A DNA stretch of 64,000 nt, taken from NCBI RefSeq assembly GCF_017562075.2, contig NC_054082.1, positions 52,586,181 through 52,650,180 of the forward strand. The letters run 5' to 3'. This document shows positions 59,917 through 64,000 of the stretch, piece after piece. A program made the position numbers and the translations under genes. Source of the DNA: Anopheles merus (lineage: Eukaryota > Arthropoda > Insecta > Diptera > Culicidae). Positions within the stretch are counted from its first letter, which is position 1. Every line of letters starts with the position of its first letter. The notes beneath the pieces are model-generated. The model was not told the origin of the DNA. It did not search any database and worked only from the letters and a program-made list of their open reading frames with translations.

Positions 59917-60894
59917 ATGGCATCGACCGAACCATCGAACCAGCGACCGGACCCCTTCCAAGGTATGCGCATTGCGGACACGGACTTTCTGATGAGCGTG
60001 GAGGGTCGAAGCTCCTGCACTGTCTGTGGGAAGTCGCGCAAGTTTTTCTGCTACACCTGCTATGTCCCCGTCCCGGAAATAGCATCCCGTGTACCGCGCA
60101 TTTCCCTGCCAGTAAAAATCGATGTCATAAAGCATAGGAACGAAATTGATGGCAAAAGTACGGCGGTGCACGCTGCCATCCTGGCGCCGGATGATGTTAA
60201 AATCTACACGTACCCCGACATCCCGGACTATCGCGAGGAAAGCGGCGTGGTGTTGATATTTCCCACGCCGACCGCGCTCACCGTGGCCAGCTTGTTTAGC
60301 GGCGAAACGTACCAGATGAAGGAAAACTACGGCCTTCCCAAAGGATACCATATGGGCACGCTGTTGCGCTTCCGACTGAACGACATCGTAGATACACCGC
60401 TGCAGCCCCAGGAGACGACTGATGAGCGGAACGGCGGTGCAGCGGATTGCGACGGTGAGAGTTTCCCGGTAAAGCGAGCCGTGTTCATCGACAGCACCTG
60501 GAGCCAGTGTCGGGGTATTTACAAGGATGAGCGGCTGTCGGGTTTGCGCACCGTTGTGATACAGAACCGAATTTCCCAATTCTGGCGCCATCAGCGCAAC
60601 AGTCCACGATGGTTTCTTGCCACGGTCGAAGCCATCCATCAGTTCGTGCTGGAGGTGCACATTGCTGCCTGGGGTCTGGACAGTCGATATCGGGGCTTGG
60701 AGCACATTCACCTGAACATGGAGCAGATTCCGAAGGAGCGTATTATGCATCCCAGTGAGATGAACCCGGACGAAGTACCGCCGTACAACGGGCAGTACGA
60801 CAATGTGCTATTCTTCTTTCGGCATATGTACAATTTGATACATAAATATTACGACCACGAAAAGCTTAAAGCGTACAAGCGGCCGCTATATTAG
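59917..60894 (+). CDS. DTWD1: DTWD1-type tRNA-uridine aminocarboxypropyltransferase
   Basis: Single-exon gene of 325 codons (human DTWD1 about 304). DTW-domain enzymes transfer the 3-amino-3-carboxypropyl group of S-adenosylmethionine to uridine in the tRNA D-loop; human DTWD1 makes acp3U at position 20. Visible family marks are a Cys cluster CTVCGKSRKFFCYTC (residues about 34-48, probable metal site), PVKIDVIKHRNEIDGKSTAV, VLIFPTPTA, the signature AVFIDSTW (residues about 189-195, the D-x-T-W motif that names the family), and IQNRISQFWRHQ followed by LATVEAIHQF. The ATG at 59917 is the first true ATG of the frame; the open frame extends upstream to about 59830 without one. Convergent with SPCS1, whose stop codon lies 137 bp from its own. 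Confidence 0.93.
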   Translation: MASTEPSNQRPDPFQGMRIADTDFLMSVEGRSSCTVCGKSRKFFCYTCYVPVPEIASRVPRISLPVKIDVIKHRNEIDGKSTAVHAAILAPDDVKIYTYPDIPDYREESGVVLIFPTPTALTVASLFSGETYQMKENYGLPKGYHMGTLLRFRLNDIVDTPLQPQETTDERNGGAADCDGESFPVKRAVFIDSTWSQCRGIYKDERLSGLRTVVIQNRISQFWRHQRNSPRWFLATVEAIHQFVLEVHIAAWGLDSRYRGLEHIHLNMEQIPKERIMHPSEMNPDEVPPYNGQYDNVLFFFRHMYNLIHKYYDHEKLKAYKRPLY

Positions 60895-60986
60895 AAGAGT
60901 AATTCATTGCGAAAAAAAAGAAGCAGAAAAAACGCTACTCACACGTTCTAAGACAAATAGATGAATACAAGTCCAACACAGTTGTT

Positions 60987-60992
60987 TTTATT
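60987..60992 (-). terminator. poly(A) signal of SPCS1
   Basis: TTTATT on plus reads AATAAA on minus, 39 bp downstream of the SPCS1 stop. No plus-strand AATAAA is seen for DTWD1 in the same interval, so DTWD1 transcripts may run into SPCS1 on the opposite strand. Confidence 0.5.
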
Positions 60993-61030
60993 AGTAGTAG
61001 TTTCAGCCCTTCAGCACATCATCGGAATTA

Positions 61031-61462
61031 TTAGTTTTTCTTTTTCTTCTTCGTTTCGTCTCCTGCACTTTGAGCAGTTTGAGAATCAGGACGGGGCTTT
61101 TGCCAGTTCAGTGGCTTCTTGCGATAAATTGGCCACGGTGGAATGGTGAGCTGTACGCGGGCGAACCATATGAAGATTGTAAAACAGAATATTGCTTTTA
61201 CCGAAAAGAATACCGTTTGTACTACTTACAATTGAGGCGAGCAAAACTCCGGCAATCAGAATGTACACCGTTTGCGAAAACTGCTGGATAATGTAGCCCC
61301 ACACTAGACCGACGGTTCCGAACAGGGTTATGATGATGCGGGAAAGCTTTTCGGCCCTACCCTGACCCTCAAAGTCCTGAAAAGTAACGGATGGGTAGTA
61401 GTGCCAGCTTCCATTCGCGTTGCCCAATCAATATTTACCATATGTGTTTGGATATTCAGCAT
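61031..61462 (-). CDS. SPCS1: signal peptidase complex subunit 1 (SPCS1/Spase12)
   Basis: Small non-catalytic subunit of the ER signal peptidase. Three short exons join in phase: 61462-61439 (MLNIQTHM), 61376-61230 and 61150-61031, giving 96 residues (human 102). Family marks are MDFEGQGRAEKLSRII after the first exon (compare the MDYKGQKLAEQ region of mammals), two membrane segments forming a hairpin (about residues 20-40 and 44-62, IIITLFGTVGLVWGYI and TVYILIAGVLLASI), then LTIPPWPIYRKKPLNWQKP and a Lys-rich tail ending KKKKKN. The tiny 24-bp first exon is supported by a GTAAAT donor and by its match to the mammalian N-terminus. Divergent from the SDR gene and convergent with DTWD1. Confidence 0.92.
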
Positions 61463-62173
61463 TTTTAACTTTTTGCGGCTTGTGAATTAAATTGCCAAGT
61501 GTACATCAACAAAACAACACGTCAGAGACCTTTTGGGCAGTGACAGGCAGTCTAGTTTGGCGAGAATGACACTATTCAAATATCCAGGCTGGGCCACACG
61601 CGTTGCGTTTGTCACATGATAAATATGTATAATTTAGCAAAAAAGATATTTCAATATCATTCCACATGCGATTATTTAAAACAAAAAAAAGTTACAAATA
61701 CTGCATCAAACTAAAAATCATACCCGAAAGGGTAAATTTAATTCATAACGTTTAGTATTTCTTTTCGGGTCACTGATTGTCAAGGAACGCATGCTGTATG
61801 TCAATCATCGTCAATGAGCCAACCGCACACATTCTCGAGCGATCCCGCAATGATATAAAGCAAGCGCGGCCGAGAGATAAAAAGAAAACAAAAACAACTC
61901 ATCTGCCGCAACGGTCGCAATTTCTCCGCACCGATTGTGTTACATTTTTTTGTTGCACTCTGTACATTCATTACATTTTCCGTTTCCTTCTGTAAGCCGT
62001 AGCCCCTGTTAAGTGCCATTTAGTTGTTGTCCATGTGCTTTGTTCTGTACTATACGGATTAGTTAAATTATCGTGACTTACTTTGAATCTTTTTTTGGGT
62101 TTGCCGTTTCGGTTTCGTGTGCAATTCAGTACCGCATTTTGTAGCTGTGTAGTGAGTGTGTGTAAAATAAACA
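61463..62173. promoter_or_regulatory. shared divergent upstream region of SPCS1 and the SDR gene
   Basis: 711 bp between two start codons pointing apart. It contains AT-rich stretches (61610-61740) and no open frame of note. Core promoter motifs cannot be placed with confidence. Confidence 0.45.
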
Positions 62174-63771
62174 ATGTCAAAACCGAACGTTCTAGTCCTT
62201 GGAGGTAATTTACTGGGGAATTAATCCTGGAACGTGGTGGCTCAAAAGTGCGGGGGTGTGAAGCAACAATCTCGTTGCGCAACAACACTTCCTGCAATCC
62301 GGACTGCCGACCGCTCATAATTAAGTTAATGTCACATAATTGCTACCCGTGATCGATATTCTGCGCAGCCTGCGTTCGCAAGACCGCGCTGTCGGCAGAC
62401 TCGTTTTCCCTCTACCGCAAAGCCGGTTCTGAAGCGATAAACACGGTTCAATGCCATCACCGCTGTGCCGTCGATCAATCTCTGATCTTCTGCTTCGAGT
62501 GATTCGCTTTTAAAGAACGTTTTGCTTTTCTTTCTTTGTTTCATACCCCTCTGCCCACCGCAACATGCAGGATGCGGATTTATTGGACGGCATCTAGTGG
62601 ATCATCTGGTTGCGAATGATCTAGCGGGACGCATTAAAGTGGTCGATAAGACACCGCCACTAATGGCGTGGCTTAACAGCAGACACACGCAAGCATTCGC
62701 GGACGCACGGGTCGAGTTTGCGAGTGCCAATTTGATCAATCCAACCTCGTGCCAAAATGCGTTCCGAATGGAGGAGGAAGGAGGAGAGAAGGAGGAGGAG
62801 AAACAGGAGCAAACGGTCGGAGGATGTTGGGACTATGTGATAAACTGTGCGGCCGAAACGAAACCCGGCCAAACGGATCCCGTCTACCAGGAGGGCATAC
62901 TGAAGCTAAGCTTAAACTGTGCAACAGAGGCTGTGAAGTGTAAGGCTAAGCGCTACCTTGAACTGAGTACTGGCAGTATGTGCTCCGACGAGAAGGTGCC
63001 GCAAAAGGAGGACTGCCCCATCGAGCCCTGGACGATGGTGGGCAAGTACAAGGCGAAGGTCGAGCAGGAGCTTATCGCCATAAAGGATTTGCCTTACACC
63101 ATATTGAGACTGCCGATATGCTATGGCGTAGGAGACCGGAAAGGGCTGAGTACGTGCCTGGAGCGTTCAGGCAACGCGCTCCACACAACCGTTCGATTGC
63201 ATTTCAATCGTTTACGTTTCGTTTCGTTTTAGCACCGCGTATTATTATAGCAGGGATTTACAAGCATCTCGGGGAAACGATGAAGCTACTCTGGACCGGC
63301 ACGATGAAGATGAACGTGGTGCACGTAGAGGACGTGTGTGGCAGCATTTGGGAGTTGCTGCAAACCGATCGCACGCTGCACGAAACGATCAACGTGTGCG
63401 ATGACAGTGACGCTACCCAGGGACTGATCAGCGAGCTGCTAGCCGAGATGTTCGGCATCAAGATCGATTACTGGGGCGTTACGATGTCCAATATGACGAA
63501 GCTCGATATGGCGGGTGCTATCGAGGAGATTAACGACCGTCACCTTGGACCGTGGGCCGAGCTGTGCCAGCGGGACGGTGTGCAAAATACACCGCTCACG
63601 CCGTACATGGACCAGGAGCTGCTCTTTCAGAAGCATCTGCATCTGAGCAACGAGAAGCTTAAATCGTACGGGTACAAGCTGCGCCGTCCCCGGATCACGA
63701 GGGAACTGCTAGAGGAGATAGTGCAGGATTTCATCGATATGGGCCATTTTCCGCGTACCTTGCTAGGCTGA
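62174..63771 (+). CDS. atypical extended SDR / NAD-dependent epimerase-like protein
   Basis: Exons 62174-62204, 62571-63149 and 63233-63771 join in phase to 382 residues. The N-terminus NVLVLGGCGFIGRHLVDHL is a Rossmann beta-alpha-beta with the GxxGxxG nucleotide-binding pattern, split by intron 1 inside the glycine motif. Next are VVDKTPP (end of beta 2), CWDYVINCAAETKPGQTDPV, KRYLELSTGSMC, WTMVGKYKAKVEQELIAI and TILRLPICYGVGDRKGL, an extended-SDR (epimerase/dehydratase) pattern. The usual YxxxK catalytic pair is not intact (GKYKAKVEQ), so it may be an atypical SDR with altered or no oxidoreductase activity. A species-variable acidic insert EEEGGEKEEEKQEQ interrupts the domain. The C-terminus ends DFIDMGHFPRTLLG. 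Substrate unknown. Divergent from SPCS1. Confidence 0.85.
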
Positions 63772-64000
63772 GGCGTATTTACTATTCGTTTGCAGTAGTT
63801 CCACTAGCGCTTGGCCAGCGCATCCATTATATACGTATTCTTATCTGTTATACATACACTAGTACGATCTCGTGGTGGATTTGGCTTCACGTCCAAACAA
63901 AGCAGCATTCAGAATCCTACGAAAGAGAAAGGTAGGAAGAAAAGACTAGATAACGTAAATTGTACACTAATGATGGGAAAGTCATACCTTAACGCCAAGC
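63772..64000. other. 3' flank of the SDR gene
   Basis: Non-coding to the window edge. No AATAAA is seen before 64000, so the transcript end probably lies beyond the window. Confidence 0.5.

Noticed and set aside
59716..60750. 344-codon minus-strand open frame
   Set aside because: Antisense shadow of DTWD1; the plus strand carries the recognisable DTW motifs.

Overview
This is a eukaryotic window, almost certainly from a mosquito and most likely Anopheles. The grounds are compact intron-containing genes with insect-style GT/AG introns, AATAAA poly(A) signals, proteins that read as dipteran orthologues of conserved eukaryotic families, and several copies of a tRNA-derived SINE resembling the SINE200 type known from Anopheles gambiae. 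Species and chromosome are inference. There are no prokaryotic features, rRNA genes, CRISPR arrays or canonical tRNA genes that I can see.

Layout. Positions 1-14,456 are mostly non-coding: a possible 3'-UTR end, an old SINE, a large 12-bp-unit satellite-like block, one small candidate secreted-protein ORF (3139-3369, minus) and one well-formed first coding exon of an unidentified minus-strand gene (8273-8431). The minus-strand tubulin glutamylase TTLL5 occupies 14,457-18,161. A further N-terminal exon probably lies at 22,704-22,818, and the ~4.5-kb intron between them would hold a pogo/Tigger-like DNA element with a SINE nested in it and two more SINEs. From 23 to 41.6 kb I find no convincing gene. 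That stretch holds a hAT-like MITE (26.8 kb), a SINE with a perfect 12-bp target duplication (35.3 kb) and a ~590-bp terminal-inverted-repeat element (40.3 kb).

From 41.6 kb to the end the window is gene-dense: the bicistronic molybdopterin synthase unit Mocs2A-Mocs2B (+); a fold-back MITE with 70-bp arms; a PPM1D-like PP2C phosphatase with a very long tail (+); LZTR1, the kelch/BTB CUL3 adaptor (-), convergent with the phosphatase; a SKA2-like coiled-coil protein (+), divergent from LZTR1; ubiquilin (+); DTWD1 tRNA aminocarboxypropyltransferase (+); the signal peptidase subunit SPCS1 (-), convergent with DTWD1; and an atypical extended SDR (+), divergent from SPCS1.

These are mostly unrelated housekeeping functions (cofactor synthesis, ubiquitin shuttling, tRNA modification, ER signal peptide removal, tubulin glutamylation). 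The PPM1D-like phosphatase and LZTR1 are neighbours that both restrain stress/RAS-MAPK signalling in other animals, but co-regulation here is speculative. All exon joins were derived by reading splice consensus and codon phase by eye; no alignment or database search was run.
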